64,000 bases of DNA. Origin: Malaya genurostris (lineage: Eukaryota; Arthropoda; Insecta; Diptera; Culicidae). Positions 22,335 through 37,300 of this stretch are shown here, piece after piece. The position numbers were made by a program, and so were the translations under genes. Position 1 is the stretch's first letter; each line of letters opens with the position of its first letter. The notes beneath the pieces are model-generated. The model was not told the DNA's origin, made no database searches, and saw nothing but the letters and a program-made list of their open reading frames with translations. Location: NCBI RefSeq assembly GCF_030247185.1, contig NC_080571.1:104987128-105051127 (forward strand), in the 5' to 3' direction.

Positions 22335-25300
22335 CTGGAACAGTAGAAATCGAAAATTAATTAGAAATGCACTTACCGGTCTATTTTTCATTTATTAACG
22401 GAACAGTTTCGATAGAAATCTGATTGTCGAAAAGCTCAGTACTTAATTAGGGAAAAAACAATTTCCCTTGATAAAAGATCCAGCTTACCTTTTCGGGGCT
22501 GCTCACGGCAGCAACTTTTCCGTAAACGGCTGATCCTACGTGATCCACAGAAACACCCGCAGTTTGCTTCAAAAAATGACTAAATTCACGATTGATTACA
22601 CCTGTTACATCACCATCGGGATTAAACCGTACCATCGATCGGACAGCGATACTCTTGATTGAGGATGTATTCGGCATCCATCCAATAAGACCGAAGTCGT
22701 CTCTGATCGGAACAACTTCATATGTTCTCACTGACAATTGATGGTCTTTGCAGTGCTGGTCGAGCGACAGTTGTGTCGATATAATTCCGAGTAATTGCTG
22801 AATGCGCTGGTCTTGTCGCAAATCCTCTCCATATTTGACCAAGAAATCATAAGTCTTTCCATCGCTTCCCATAATCTGAAGCCGAAGAGGTTTCCGAAGA
22901 GTAGCAAACATTTCTAACCTGCTGCAGACTTTAACAATTTTTACATGATTTAAAACATTTGGTTTTCGATCCTCATTGTATTGACCAGGCAACTCCAACA
23001 TATCTTCTCGCTCACTAAAGTGATACTCAGCCAACCACGGAGAGTACCTACTCAGGTCGAGGGAGCTGAACTTCGGGCTAAATTGGTCTGCTTCTTTCAT
23101 AATGTCATTCAACAGTTTCCAAATGGCATCCTTTTGAGTATCGAAGTCGTAATCAAGCAATTCAAGCCATTTCGTTTTCAAAGTTAGTATTTTTTTATGC
23201 TCACTCCCAAGATCCGGTGTAATATCAGGGAAGCAGTCCACCATCATTTCGGTTACCAGCTGACGAAACTGTTCTTTGTTGGCAATCGTTGATGAATGTG
23301 AAAGTTTAACCATCATAGCGGAAGCAATCCTCTTAACTTTCATACACGGAATAAGCACTTGGCAAAGTTCTTTAGTGAAACGATCCATCTTAGGAAAATC
23401 TAAGGCAGCCATTAATTTTGTAGCAAACATCCCCACCGGTTTGCCAGAGTTATCCTTGAGAAAATTTCCGTAAGATAGTTTAGTCGAATAGTAGAGTGCC
23501 ATGGGATAACTGCTGGCAATTCGTAGCAACAAATCGGCAAGAAATGATTCGCTGGCATAGTCAACATACGACAGGATCTGCGGAATCCAACGTAGGAACA
23601 TCCATTCTGGTACCGAACAGCTAGCTTCGACGAATTCTCGATGCAATGTACCATCCTGAAGATGTGGAAGCTGCAACAGACATGGGAAAAGCTGTCGCGC
23701 TGGTTTGGATCCGTACTGCATCGATGCCAGAAGTGATTCGATGAGTTGTCGTTCGAGGTCCGTGGTCTAGAAGAAATAACAGAAAATAGTGTAGGTTTCG
23801 GTGTCAGGCAACAAGTTTGGATACAAGATAGAACAATATTATGGCTACTAATAATTTCGACCAAATGCAAATGACTAAAACATTGTGGCGCTGCTTACGA
23901 GTCACTATGTTGCCATCCTTCCGAGAGAGAGAGAAAACGATATAACGAATAACGAATAACCAGTTAGTACAAGTTCGCAATCACGAGAACATACGCGTTT
24001 CAGAATCACAGAAAATAAAACTACTTCTTTTCAAACTAAACCGTCCTATTTGAAATTACGATCACTGTTCCCACAACGTGTTCTTGAAAATTTGTTGTAG
24101 TACAATTTGGATTTGATAATACGATCATAAAAGTTCGCTTCCGTGATTTGTTCGATACAATCACAAGTCGCTTAAGGTCGAGACCACAGAAACAAAGAAA
24201 AAAAAAACGATTTTAAGAAAGAAGATTGCGCCACAGAAATGATGGTCTGCCTTCAAACGCTAATCCTGTTCGAAAAGGCATATCGCAGAACATAAAGACT
24301 GTCCCTGAAAGTATGGACGCACTTTGATTTCGCTGTAAATAATTCACAAGTGTTAGATATTCAAATTTTATTCGATATACTGATAATATTAGACTACTAC
24401 AACAGAATATTATTCTCAACATTTGCTACTTAGCCATTGTAGACTAGCTGGCGCACCTTCTCTTCTCATTAAATTCCGTACAGACTTCTTGACGACAACT
24501 TTTGACACTTTTTTCCAATCTTTTCCGAACTGTTGAATGGTTTCGGCAGCCGAGACATGTTCCCTAAGATGTGCCTTCGTTAATGCCCAAAATTCCTTCA
24601 ATTGGTCGAAGTTGTGGGCAATTTGGTGGATTCATGTCTTTTGGGACGAAAGTGACATTTTTGGTAGTATACCATTCTACCGTTGATTTCGAGTAGTGGC
24701 AAGAAGCAAGATTTGGCCAGAAGACAAAAGTATCCTTGTGGCTTCGAATCATGGGTAGAAGTCGTTTTTGTAAACATTCCTTGATGTATATTTCGCTGTT
24801 CATTGAAGCAGTGGTGATGAAGGGTTTCGAAATCTTACCGCAGCTACAAATTGCTTGCCAGGCCATAGCTTTCTTACGAAATTTTTCGACATCTATCGAT
24901 GTCTCGGACTGGTTTAACACATGCCCTTCTCGCACCGTATAATATTGTGGTCCCGGCAAGGATTTGTAATCGAGTTTCACGTAGGTTTCGTCGTCCATGA
25001 TTATGCAGTTCAAATTTCCAGCAAGAATCGTATTGTACAGCTTTCGAACCCTCGGCCTGATCGATGCTTCTTGTTTCGGACATTTTGGTTGTTTCTGCTT
25101 CTTATAGGTTCGAAGATTCAAACGTTATTTAACACGAAGAACATTTGACTTCGAAGTGCCCACTTTTTTGGCCACATCCCGAACTGAAACCTTCTTTTGC
25201 TCGAACGCCTTCAGTATACGTTTATCCAACTGATGGTTAACAGGACCTTTTTTTCGACCCGTTTTCGGTTTATCCTCAAAGGTGTTATCCTCACCGAACT

Positions 25301-28300
25301 TCCTGATTGCATTTCGCACAGCTTTTTCACTTACTCTTTCCATTTTTGCTATCTTTCTCAGTGACAGTCCGCGTTCTGTGCACCATTTGTACACAATTTT
25401 TCGACGTTGATCTACTGAAAGTCCATGCATTTCGAAACAAACTAATGAAAACGAATAAACAACTGCACAAGTGGTTAGAGAAGAGTGTAAACAACAGGAC
25501 GCAGCCATAAAAATTGACAGATTCTGAACCATTGCGAAATGGCAGCGGTTTTTGGTTGCGTCCATACTTTCTGGGACAGTATTTAGAGATTCTTTTCGTC
25601 GAGAAGGTCGAGTGGGTGCATTTTTCCCGGTTTCAGAAATTGCGTGGCCTTCGGTCTAAGTTTGTGAAAATTGACTCAGCTGTCTCTGAGAAAATAAAGA
25701 GAGTCCTGTCTTTGACCACTATTTCTGGCACTTCCGGAACCTGGAGCTGGGAACCGGTATGGATGAAATCGATTCGTTTGACCAGTAACTAGCATAAGCT
25801 ATAATCTGAAACATTTGAATTTTTCCATTATCGCTTTAAATGACAGGTTGCAATTTCATATACGCTAAAATATATTCCCGGAACCGGAAGCCGGATTTGG
25901 ATGAAATTCTTAATCAATGCATGGAAACATGATATTTTTCATTTGAATCTGAGTTTGCGAAGATCGGTCTAGCCGTTTCTGGAAGATTTCTGGTTTGGAG
26001 AACACGAGCACTTTTCCGGTACTTCTGAAACCAGGAACGATGATTCGGTACACCCAACATCAACATATTTGGTCTTTAACTAACCAGACCTATCTAGCTG
26101 AAGTATTGTTCGGTTAGTTCAAAGCATTTGGTTCGATTTTTTAGTGTAAAAAAACACTTCTGAAAATGAATTGTTTTTACTTATCAACCTGTAATTCCGA
26201 AACCTGAAGTCCTATCCGAATGCAACACGGTAGGGTTATATGGGATTGTAAGCCCTTTGGTTCGTAAACATTGAATGATCGGTCTCTGAGAAAATCTAGT
26301 GCATTTTTTTAGTTCATTTTGCATATTTTCCCCCGTAAGTTCGGAACAAGAAGTCGAATCCAGATAGAATTCAATTCAATTCAGATGACTATGAAACTAT
26401 AAGGCCTTTAATTTAAATCTGAGTTGAAGAAATTCGATTATGCGGTATCTGAGAAAATCAATTCTTTTCAGTTTTATTGCTTTTCTTTCCGTTACCCCCG
26501 AACCGGAAGTTCTATCCGGGTCAAATTTAATAGCAGGCTATGACATCGAGACCTTTCATTAGAATTTAAGTTTGTGAAAATCGGTACAGCCATTTCCGAG
26601 AAAATCGAGTGCACATTTTTGTTGCATGCACACGTACATATATACACACACACATTTTGCGTACTCGACGAATCGTATATTCACGCAGAAAAATGGAGCA
26701 TATTAGACTCGAATATATTGAGCCTTTAAGCAAAGACATCATATTTACAAGATATCCAGCTCTCGCATTTCCCGAACAAATCTTTGGCAACATCCTTTTT
26801 TTGCGACCATGGCGCCCTCAGGCGAGTCCGCATCGAATCACGTACATAGAAGTAGGGGAGAGAAATGTCAAATTCGTACGCGCCAAAATAGCAGCACTGC
26901 GCACCCATACAATTGACATGACATGTTGAATGAGACGCCGTGCGATGGCGTTGCTGAACTGAAGATTGAGATCGCTCCAAGCTGACAGGGTCTGCTTTAA
27001 GTCAACTTCAAACATTTGCTTGAATTAAATAGAACTATCTTTGAAATAAAATTTGAATACAAATGCGGATGGGTAATGTCAGAGACATAACTGGATGTCG
27101 TGAATGCGAAGAAAATTGGCAAGCTTTCTCCACATTTCCTTACATCACTTATTTGATGGATTGTGTGAATTGTGCAAGCATTCCCCTTTTTCACTACAAG
27201 AATTTGAAACGATGGATCTACACTAAAGTACGGATAAGTTACATCAAACATTCTGAGTAATTTTTATAGTTCTTTATAATAAAACTAGCGGACCCCTGCA
27301 CACTTTGTAGCGTAATAATATTAGATTAGATGTAGAAAATCAAAACTACTTATCAATTTTAATGATTATTGTAGAAAAATATCATTATAATGCTCTATGA
27401 TAGTGGCCCCAACCTTTTTATATCGTGGACAACAGGACAAAATATATAAAACCGAAACGCAAACAGGCAGCGTACAATTTACCGTCCGAAAAAAAAACTC
27501 AAAATTCACACTACAGACTCATAACGATTATTGACGGTAATAGAAAAGTTAAACGGATGAGAAAATATTGAAATGGCATAGCAGTGGACATCATTGGAAT
27601 GAAAACTTTTTTGTTCTAATTTGCCATTCAAAATTGTTGTTTCGACAACTTTTAACTTTTTTGTGTACTTGTTCCTCTATTGTCTGCACTTTATTTTGTA
27701 CTTTGTGTGCTTGTTTCTGTAATTTGTGTGTTTTTCCTGTACTTTCTGTGCTTGTTTCAGAATTTGTTCCTGTACGTTCTATACCTGCTCCAGTATTTTC
27801 TGTATTTGGTCCTGTAACTTTTGTACTTATATCTGTACCATCTGCTCATTCTGTACCTTTTTCTACACTCAATTGTGCCAGTACTTCCTTTACTTGTTTC
27901 CCCCATTTCTGTACTTGGTTTTGTACTTTCTGCACTTGTTCCTGTACCTTCTTTATTTTTTCCTGAACTTAGCTTCTGTACTTGTTCCTCTTATTTCTGT
28001 ACCTGTAGCTGTCCCTGTGAATTTCTCACAGCTCAAAAATTATATTTGGATGGAAATTATTTCGAATACTCTTAAACTAGAATAATCGAACGACCCTCAT
28101 GATTGCTCGAGATTAGTGAAGTAGACAATTGTATTTGATTCTCAACATTTTTCCCCAATTCAGGTACACACGTACACAGCAGTTTTCACCTGCTCTTAAA
28201 GGTCCCAAATGATTCAAGCAAAATACAACAAAATCATTTTGACGGTTTATGATCAAGAGAATGAATCATTCGAATAGGTAAAACATGTCGATGAGTTCCC

Positions 28301-31300
28301 AAATCTCGGTTCAATCGATGTAATTTAAAAACAGAAGGCAAACGGGATGGTTCGAGTACATTGGACGAAGCTGTTCATAGTTACTCAAATGCAAATAATT
28401 TGAAATTTCGGAATACTCTGGATTGATATAATTCGAATCGCGTTTGGGCAAATTGAAAACGTTGGACTCAAATAAATAACCGAATTTGCAGTTTGATGTA
28501 ATTGACGAAATTTTCGAGAAAAATTTACACAGAATCCCGTCCAAAAAATTCTTCAAAGGTATAGCACGGGAAATGCTTATGCAAAATTTAAGCCGAAAAA
28601 AACAGAAAACGTCCTTCTAATTCGAATGGAATCGTTCCAAAAAGTAGAGAGCCGGTTTTGGTGTTTGAGCGGTCTTAATTTGAAGTGATAGCTGAGGTGT
28701 GCTGATCCTGTTGTCTCAGTGCATTGTGAAAGCAATAATTATATCTATCAAGAAAATATAATTCACATTTCTGGAATTTTAGGAAACGAATCAAAAAAAA
28801 ATCACTTTCATTCCTTATAGTCGTTTTATAATTTGATTTCACGGTATTGAACCCAAATTTATATATCGGAAAATGGAAATCTGTGTGCTGTTCGTTTGGC
28901 GCCCTTACTTAATTGAACATGTGATTCGAAATAAAGTAACACGTGAATCAAGTAGGCTCAGTGAAATTTTTGCACAAATCAGCTCGTTTGGCGCCAAACG
29001 GTTTTATTAATAATCTAGTATTCATATTTTGCTCTCCAGCGGGCAGCAGCATTGCATAACTCGGTACGCGCCAAACAATCATTGGAGATCTAGCATGCAT
29101 TGAATGGAAAATTTCCAATTCTAAACAAACCAATTTTCTAGTTTTTCTCTACTTTCCCGAAGGATTTACCTTATGTACTACAGCCTAAAACCTCCGCATA
29201 AACGTCACCTTTCGAACAAAAAAAAATATTTGAAGATCGGCCCACGCATACCAGAGAACATTAGCAACAACACTTTTTTCGCTATTATTTTATATATATA
29301 GAAGAAGAAGAAGAAGATAATGGTGGGTGGTTGAATTCGTATTTCGATGGACTTCCGTCATCCATTTCTAAGTTGACCTGTTGTCCGTGGATGAGATACT
29401 GATATGGTTGACGTAGGTATAGCGATCATAATCTTCCAATGAAAATCAATATGATATGAAAGTATGAAATATATCTACGGCTTTATACATTGATATTTCC
29501 AGCAAATGCGAGATCAATACATGTGCCTCCAAGCGCAGTAGCTTGTGAAGGAGCAGATTTCATATCCAACTTCGTATACTTGCTCAAGACATCAATGAAT
29601 TTAATAATATTGTGTTTTGAGGCATCTGTATTGAAATCCCCCACAACTATCATCGGCATATTTTTACGAGAATATAACAAATGGGGCTTACTTGGTTTCT
29701 TAATCCGAATAGAAACTATAAATATATTTAGAAAAACACTTTTAAACAAATTTGGATTTTAACCGGTGTTAAAAAAATTCTTTCCTTTCGTGACATTTAA
29801 ATCTGTATTTTTCACGAGAAATAAAATACAGATTAGGGGACGGGTATAGCGTGATGGGTAAGTCGATGCCTTTCACGCAGCCTGCCTGGGTTCGATTCCC
29901 AACCCCGCACATAGGGTCAGAAAGTTTTTCTGGCCCGAAGAGGCGAATGACATTGATGTTAAAGCTTCTATAATTGAAAAAAAAAAATACAGATTAATCT
30001 GTATATGTGAGCAGCGTTCCCATGACGACTTCCACTCGTAGGCTTTTGGTTTGGTTTGCAACACTGCCCGGCTACGACTGCTCTTCGGCACAATTCCGCT
30101 GTCCGGAGCTCACTTCATTCCAAAACCGTGAGGTCTAAAAATATTTTATGCCGATTCAGTTGTACATCAGCAGATATTGTGTTCTCTCGCTTAGAACGCG
30201 TTCTGATTAGCTGGTGCTGACATGGGTCAAACCAGGCAGGTTTTTCAAAAGTGTACCATTGAAACACTTCAATGTTGTTTCAATACACGTTCAAGTTGAA
30301 AATTTTCAAATCTATTGGTAGTTAGAGCTACGAGCTTTCAAAATATGAGAAAAGCAAACACGCGCCATGAGTTTTCCTCTTTGATACTCGTTGGTACCAA
30401 GCATACCAAAAGATTAATTTGGAATTATTTGAGATTATGTCATACAACTGAAAATTTTATCATACAATTATGATTTCCGATGGCATGTAGCAGAAATTAT
30501 GTTGATACTTTAGATACAACAAGACATATTCACGATCAAAGACTACAAAAAGGGGACTTAGGGTAGAATAAACATGATATCGTTTTATGCGGTCCTCCTA
30601 TATCCGTGGAATCGATTATGGAGATAATTTCACCAGTAAATGCTGTTTTCAATTGTAACATGCTCCCAAAAAACGACGCGTTTTTATCAAATTTTCCCCA
30701 CTGTGCATTGTATGGAAACTGGCTTGAAAGACAAGCTCCCTATATATTGAATCACTTACTCTAAAAATCTCGAGATTAAAGCTGAACAATCCAAAAGTTA
30801 ATTCGGATACGAAAGCTGTGAAACATTTATTTTACTTACCTCTCCAAGAGCCTCACGTTCAATTTCTTCATTACAGAATTGAGCCAACATAAAATGACAG
30901 TCAGCTAAGCGAACAGTTTCTCTCTCCTGGACCGTGCTGCTTTCCATTAAACATTTGCTTGTAATTTCGATTGATTTCAGCAAACATTCTTGCGAATACT
31001 GATTGAATGATCTGTCCAGTGGTTCTGTAATCAAAATCATTAAATCGGACTATTATTTTGAACATCACTTCCTCACTTACCTCTCTCAACGAATGGCAGA
31101 AATTTTCTAAGACCTTCAACATCCATCTGTGGATTGTTGCGCACAATATTTCGTAGTGTTTCCGACATCCAATATAGCTCTTGCAGCCCCTCGACCTTCA
31201 CGTTCGCGTACCTGTCTAAATCGGCAGCTTCGACAACTGTCCTTAACCGTTCGAAATTTTTTCCCATTCGCTGGACCGTAGTAGTCGGATCTCCTCCACT

Positions 31301-34300
31301 TTCCATCTCACAAACTCTTCTCATTTTGAGCTGAGCGATTCTCCACCGATACCCGCTATCACTTTGTTCATCGGCCAACACTTCCAACCGTTTGATAACT
31401 TGACGAGTAAAGCGGGTGTTGTTTTGTTCGAATGCTGCATCCAACAGATGTAATTCCGCATCGAAAATCGATCGTTTCATCACACCGACGAAATCGATTT
31501 GCAGCAGCCGGTCGTCGGTCGCTCCTTCCAGTTTGGTTTCCAGTAAGTTCAGTAAAAACTTACGGTACGTTAGCAGAGCATCCCAAACCAACAACGAATC
31601 AGACGCGGTCGGAAATGAAGCTTGCCAATTGGCGACCAACTGTTTCAACTGTTTCTCTTCCAAATGGTTACCAAGCATTTCGCTGTAGGTGTGGATCTCG
31701 GCAACCTTTCTTATATCGAGCAGTTTTTGCACTCGTAATTTTGTGGCCATGTCATTCAGATAGCTCCACTCCTGTAGAAAATGGCGCAGCACTTGCTCAG
31801 AGTACATTTTGGCGCGGCTATATTCCCCATTGGCCAGCTGCAGCATTGTAATCTCTTCACCGAAATTGGTTTTCATGTAATCCATCCTGTCCGGAATACG
31901 CATCCATCCTTCCAACAGCCTAATGAAATCGCGACCGCGTTCATCTCCGGCTAAATTCAATCTTGTATTGCAGTGGAAGTAGCTGGGCAGAATGTTATCC
32001 ATATTCCATTCATCAGTCCAGAACTCTTCGATGTTATCTTCGATTTGATTCTCCAAAATAACCAACAAATCCTCCCACATGCACATCTGTTCATAGCAGT
32101 TATAGTAAGATTGATAACAAAAATTTTGCTCCGCCAGGCGATTGTAATTTTCAAGGATCATTGTATGATACAGATCTTTGGCTCGGTAAAAGTTTCCGAT
32201 ACTTTCTAGTTCGATCGCTTGCTTGAGCCTAGTGTCGCTGTCCATTTTGTCTGAGAAAATATCGCCCAGAACATCATACTCGTTCAACATATGATACAGT
32301 TCAGCTAGCTTTATCCAGTGGACGGCTTCCATAGTAACTGCGGAGCTGCGTGAAACGATGGATTCATCAGGAAAATCGTATTCGTGTAACTTGCTTTCCA
32401 GATATAACACTCCGATGTCCATCATGTTAGCTCCACTGGCAACTGTAGCAACGCTATCGGCCGACAGATCAAATATTCGCGGCCGTTTCATTGCCATTTC
32501 AATGAGAGCTCCGAAAACATTCGGGTCGCAGCTTTTGGTTTCCGTTAGTATTTTCTGAATGGATCGACTGATAGCAAGGATCGTTTCATTCGCAGGGTGT
32601 TCATTGTGTTCCCATTCGTCCAAAATGCCAGTGAATATGGAAACGAATACCTGTCGTGCTAGCACGGGATCGCGTCTGCATGCTGCCTGCAAAGGTAACA
32701 GCAGAGCTAAGCTGTTTATTATAAGATCAGGGAAATCGCCAATTCGGTATCGACGGTAGAGGACTACCTCGTCCTGTTTTTTCTTAAGGGTATCGTATTT
32801 TTTGACGGCTTCGTAGCTATGGCGCTCTATAGCTCGCATAGCCTGATCACGTGTGGATCGTTCTTTGTCTTTGAGGATTCGTTTGCGGAGGCTATCGTAG
32901 GATTTGGAACTTTTCCCAATCGCAGGTTCAGCTCCTGCTGCTGTTCGTCGTGATCGTCGATCCAGAATGGGAGGATTTACTTCAAACAGCAAAGAGTTTT
33001 GGGTGGGTAGTGTGAATGTGCTCGAAGTTTGGCTCATAACAGTGGGATCTAGAGTAGGTTCGAAAGCATTATCGCTAGCTCTGAACTGGGTGGCCTTGAT
33101 CAGCTGTTCCATTTGCGAACCATCGGATGCCGTGAAGTACCGCTGTTGTGATTCCACGAACAAAGGCACCGAGGCAATAGAATTTCGCTGATACCATCGC
33201 GTATCGATGGAATACTCTTTCAGCTTAACATCTGCTTCGTATTCGTGCTGGAAGATTTGTCGCTTCGACTCCGGATTCTTTATTGCAGGACTCAACAGAG
33301 TTTGTATGCCGAAACCTAGCAAATTTGCTTCCTGTGATGGGTCGTACAAATCAGCTAGAATACGTTCAAATCGGGCATCAATTTCTTCCGGGAAGCGTGA
33401 AGCATCCGTCCAAAATTCAAAGACATGGCTCTGGAGTAACTGATCCGTATCGTTCAAACCGGCCAGTAGAGCTTTCCTAAGTTTCTGTTTGGTATTTTCT
33501 GGTTCTTGAAGACAATTCTCATGGATGAAAATCAGTATTTCATACACCACATCCCGAACCTCGGACCGATCGTTGTTGATCAGAGAGATAACATTGTCGA
33601 GTATATCGTCCAGATTCTGAGTTGTCATCAAGGATACAGACTTATTGATTAAGTGTAGAGCGAGTAACTGATATTTACGATCTCTCAGCAATCCTTTCAA
33701 GTCTAAGGAAATTAGTTCACGATGAACCTGTTCTTTGTAGGCCTCTACTCGCGATAGCAACATCTCCAGAAATATTTTCTTCGAAGCACCAGTCGCATTA
33801 GGTATAGCGTGCGAAACAATAGACAGAAAAGAATCAACAATCGATGGAAAAGTTTTATGAATGCCATATATAATATCCATAAACTTGTATTCGTGTGTTT
33901 TTCGTATCGCCAAAAGTTGTACCACAAATTCATTCTGATATCGTTCATCCTCGGTCTGTTCACCTGCCGGATATAGGAGACTCAAACACATGCCCATCAG
34001 TTCCGAAGCAGGTCGATAAACAGCAGTCTTCTCTGAATCCAAACATCTAAATATTGCTCTTATAAAGTCGAACTTAGATGTTTCCGTCCACGGAACGAGT
34101 CCGTTTGCTAGCACAACGGCGTTCAGCTGCAGACCACAAAGATTTTGCTGGGATTCTGGGTCCTGAGCCGGTCCGATCATATCGTACAGTAGCTGTACTG
34201 GTATGCTGATAACGCCCTTCCATTGTTCGATCAAATTCTTCGTTAGCTCGAGATTCAATCGAAAAACTTCTTTTCTAACATGAAAGCAATTCCGCATTAC

Positions 34301-37300
34301 GAATTTTACCAGGCTAGACGCCAAAGCGATCTCATCCAAACTTTTCGGCTGGTAGACCTCACTCCACTCCAGTATCAGTGCAATTAGATCGGTTACAAAA
34401 GTATTCAACTGAGCAGCAATACATTCATCAACGATAACCTGCATCAGTGGAGGAACAAGCGTACTCGCATATGGCTTCAACCACTGGCGGGAGTTGTCTA
34501 TTACTTTTACCAGAAACAACCGAACGTTTTTGTGTTGCTGTTGATCACGCACGGAAGCTGCCAGAAATTTAATCCATGGTGGCGGTGCAACACGACCCTC
34601 TTCCATCGTCGGAGTAATCTTATTTTCGTGCATGTGCTGAATAACGGCACAGACCGTAGCCATGACTTCGTGATCATTAATCTTCGACTGTTCAAGTGGT
34701 ACCGAATATCGACGATGAATTTGTTGGGTCAATTCATCAACCTCCCTAGCGGCTACCTCCTGTGTCGATCGTACAACTGAATAGTTCAAATCAAGTTTGG
34801 TAACATCCTGGCTCAGCGAAGATTCAAACACACTGGTCATTTGAATATACTTGAAAATACTGGCGGATTGTCCAGATGCCGAGTTTAGTCTACGGATAGA
34901 CACAATTTTGTCCTTAATCTTTGGATAATCTTCCAGTTCTTGGCTGGTACAATCATACAATCGATCCTCCGAACAGTTGATGAGTTTCCTCCAGATGAAC
35001 TCATTTTTTTCGTGACTTTCTCGGAACAACAGTACATTATACAACTGCAGATCTTCCTTGGTATTGCTAATAATTGCGGCCAGTGCTCGGTACGCGGCAC
35101 ACTGATACTTACGGAACAACTCGGCAGTCGGTGAGTCCGGCGTGAGAAACACCTCAGTGCGACACGCATAGGCTTTCTTTGTGAAGTCGGTAATCATTTT
35201 ATTTCCAGGAGTTTTCTCTGTTTCTCCGTACAATGCTTTGGTCACCATACAATCTTCGTTTATAACCATACTTCGGGGTAGAATTGCGACATACAGTTCG
35301 ATTAACTGATAGCCTCCGAAACGATTGACCAGCGCCTGTTCAGCATCCCATCCAGCTCCGTACTGACCGTAGTTGCTGCGAATCATTTCATAGATTCTTT
35401 TGATGAATAATTTATAGAATGCTAGTATGGTCTCAACACTTCCCTGCCGAATTCCAGTGATTAGGAACCGCTGCAGCACTGTTAGTCGAATACTGGGCTC
35501 CAAGGATTCATCGCAGAACTTCAAAAATATCTGCTTCAAATTAGAGCATTGTTTACTGCTATTCTGCACTCGTATGTACTCTCCCAATGCGGTACGAATT
35601 TTCTGTTCGGCAATATGGTCCGGATCCGCCGCAGTGGCATTAATAACCGCTTCCAGAATTACCGGGGAGCGTGAAACAACCATTGCATCCAGCAAGGCTA
35701 CGATGCAGCTTTCGAAACTAATTCTTTGCATGCTGCTGACACTGAATTCCGACGAGCGCAGCGGGAAGTGTTGGTCCTGTAGTCTTCGAAGAGCTGCCGA
35801 GACCAGGCCCGACTCGAGATCCGTGTCTCCAACCAATGCTGGTAGTAGAAATAATGCTTTTGATTTCAGATCCAGCTGGTTTTGCGGATTTTCTATTAGA
35901 GTCAATAGCCATTGTTGGAACCCGATCGCTTTCCGACCGAGTTCATTAAGGGAAATCGGACTTGCCATGGCAACATTGGACATGAGTTCGATCAAACGTA
36001 AATCAGCGGAACCAAATTTGTTGTCTACCTGCGAAGCTATCCCGGTTATGATTTCCCACGAATTCAAAAAGTGTTCGGTGATTGCTTGCAAGATATTAAT
36101 CTGCAAACGTTTCTTTTGGTAGCTAAACTCCAGAAAATGGCAAAACATTCGTATAACCATTGAAAATGTTTCAACGTTCAAACATCCGACCAATTTATCC
36201 AAACTACCTGGTATCTGTTGCAAAACGTGCTCATAAATTGGTTCCTCGAACGTGTTAGTGAAATATTCTCCGTGAAGAATTACAGATTTGTCGGACTGTT
36301 GAAACAGTTGCAATTTCCTACCGTCGAGCACCAGTTCCATTAAAAGCTCTATGGCGGCCGGTGATTTGAACAGCACTGCAGCACGTAACACAGTTGCCGA
36401 GAACTTCCTCACCGAGGGAGTGAGCGTAACATTGACGAACTCCTCAGTGCGTTTCCTTTTCAATCCATCGAACACATCATGAATTAATTTATCCGACACC
36501 GTTTCCAGGAAGGCATTGGTGTGTTCACCAAAGTGCTTCTTATATATTTCGTATCTTTTGGCAATTATAAAAATTCCCTTAACATAATTACTGTCCTCCA
36601 GTCCGATGGTCTCTGCCTGCATCAACTCTTCCAATCGATCCGATAGATCTTTGATCGTACGACCGAGCTTCACCGAAACATTTCGATACACTTTTTGTTT
36701 GAAATTGATATGCCCAAATCTTTCAATCTTCGTTAGAAGTTCTTCTACTTTTTCCGAGAACTTTGCAATTGTGTCCTGACTCGACTTGAAATCAAATCCA
36801 ATTCTCTGCGGCTCGAAAACTAAGTCGACAACAAAATTCAACACAGCGTCCGAATTCCAAAAGCTCTCCGGAACGCTACGACAGCATTGTTGCGGCAGAA
36901 CAGTAACCAACAGATCAATGATCCTTACTGCTATTGTACACTTCAGCAGATGAAACTTGATAACCTTTTCGGTGCATACGCGAAATTCGATGCTACTGTG
37001 GCTTTCCTCGATAATTTCCGGACGAAGTAACGACATGAGATCAAACATGGTAGCGTTAACAACAGAAGATAAAAAGTACTCCACCGCTTTGAAAAGCTTC
37101 GATTGTTCTAGGAAGGCTTCCGAATTAGAAACGAAAGAGTTCTTCAACAACCAGTGGTACATGTCCAGAGAAGAGCTAAAGTACTCCAACCAAACATAAA
37201 TGTTTACTATCACTGGTAGTTTGTTGTCGACAATGAACTGAAGATTAGGAGAACCACGAATTCCGTAGATTAAGTCCGAATGATCACATATGTTTAAAAG

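Noticed and set aside
22335..22488. An extra small DNA-PKcs exon within intron 7 (using GTAAGTGC at about 22380)
   Set aside because: The candidate exon has an in-frame TAG in the phase required, and exon 7 and exon 8 join in phase without it.
27568..28085. Cys-rich proteins in three plus-strand frames
   Set aside because: All derive from the 15-nt minisatellite; overlapping frames, no signal peptide or disulfide pattern held beyond the repeat.
29836..29983. A functional tRNA gene
   Set aside because: A and B boxes are present but there is no cloverleaf beyond them; the poly(A) tail and 13-bp duplication show it is a SINE.
31134..37199. Plus-strand frames opposite DNA-PKcs exon 5 (for example 35427-36122, 231 codons)
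   Set aside because: Antisense shadows of the long coding exon; no domain recognised and composition follows the sense strand.
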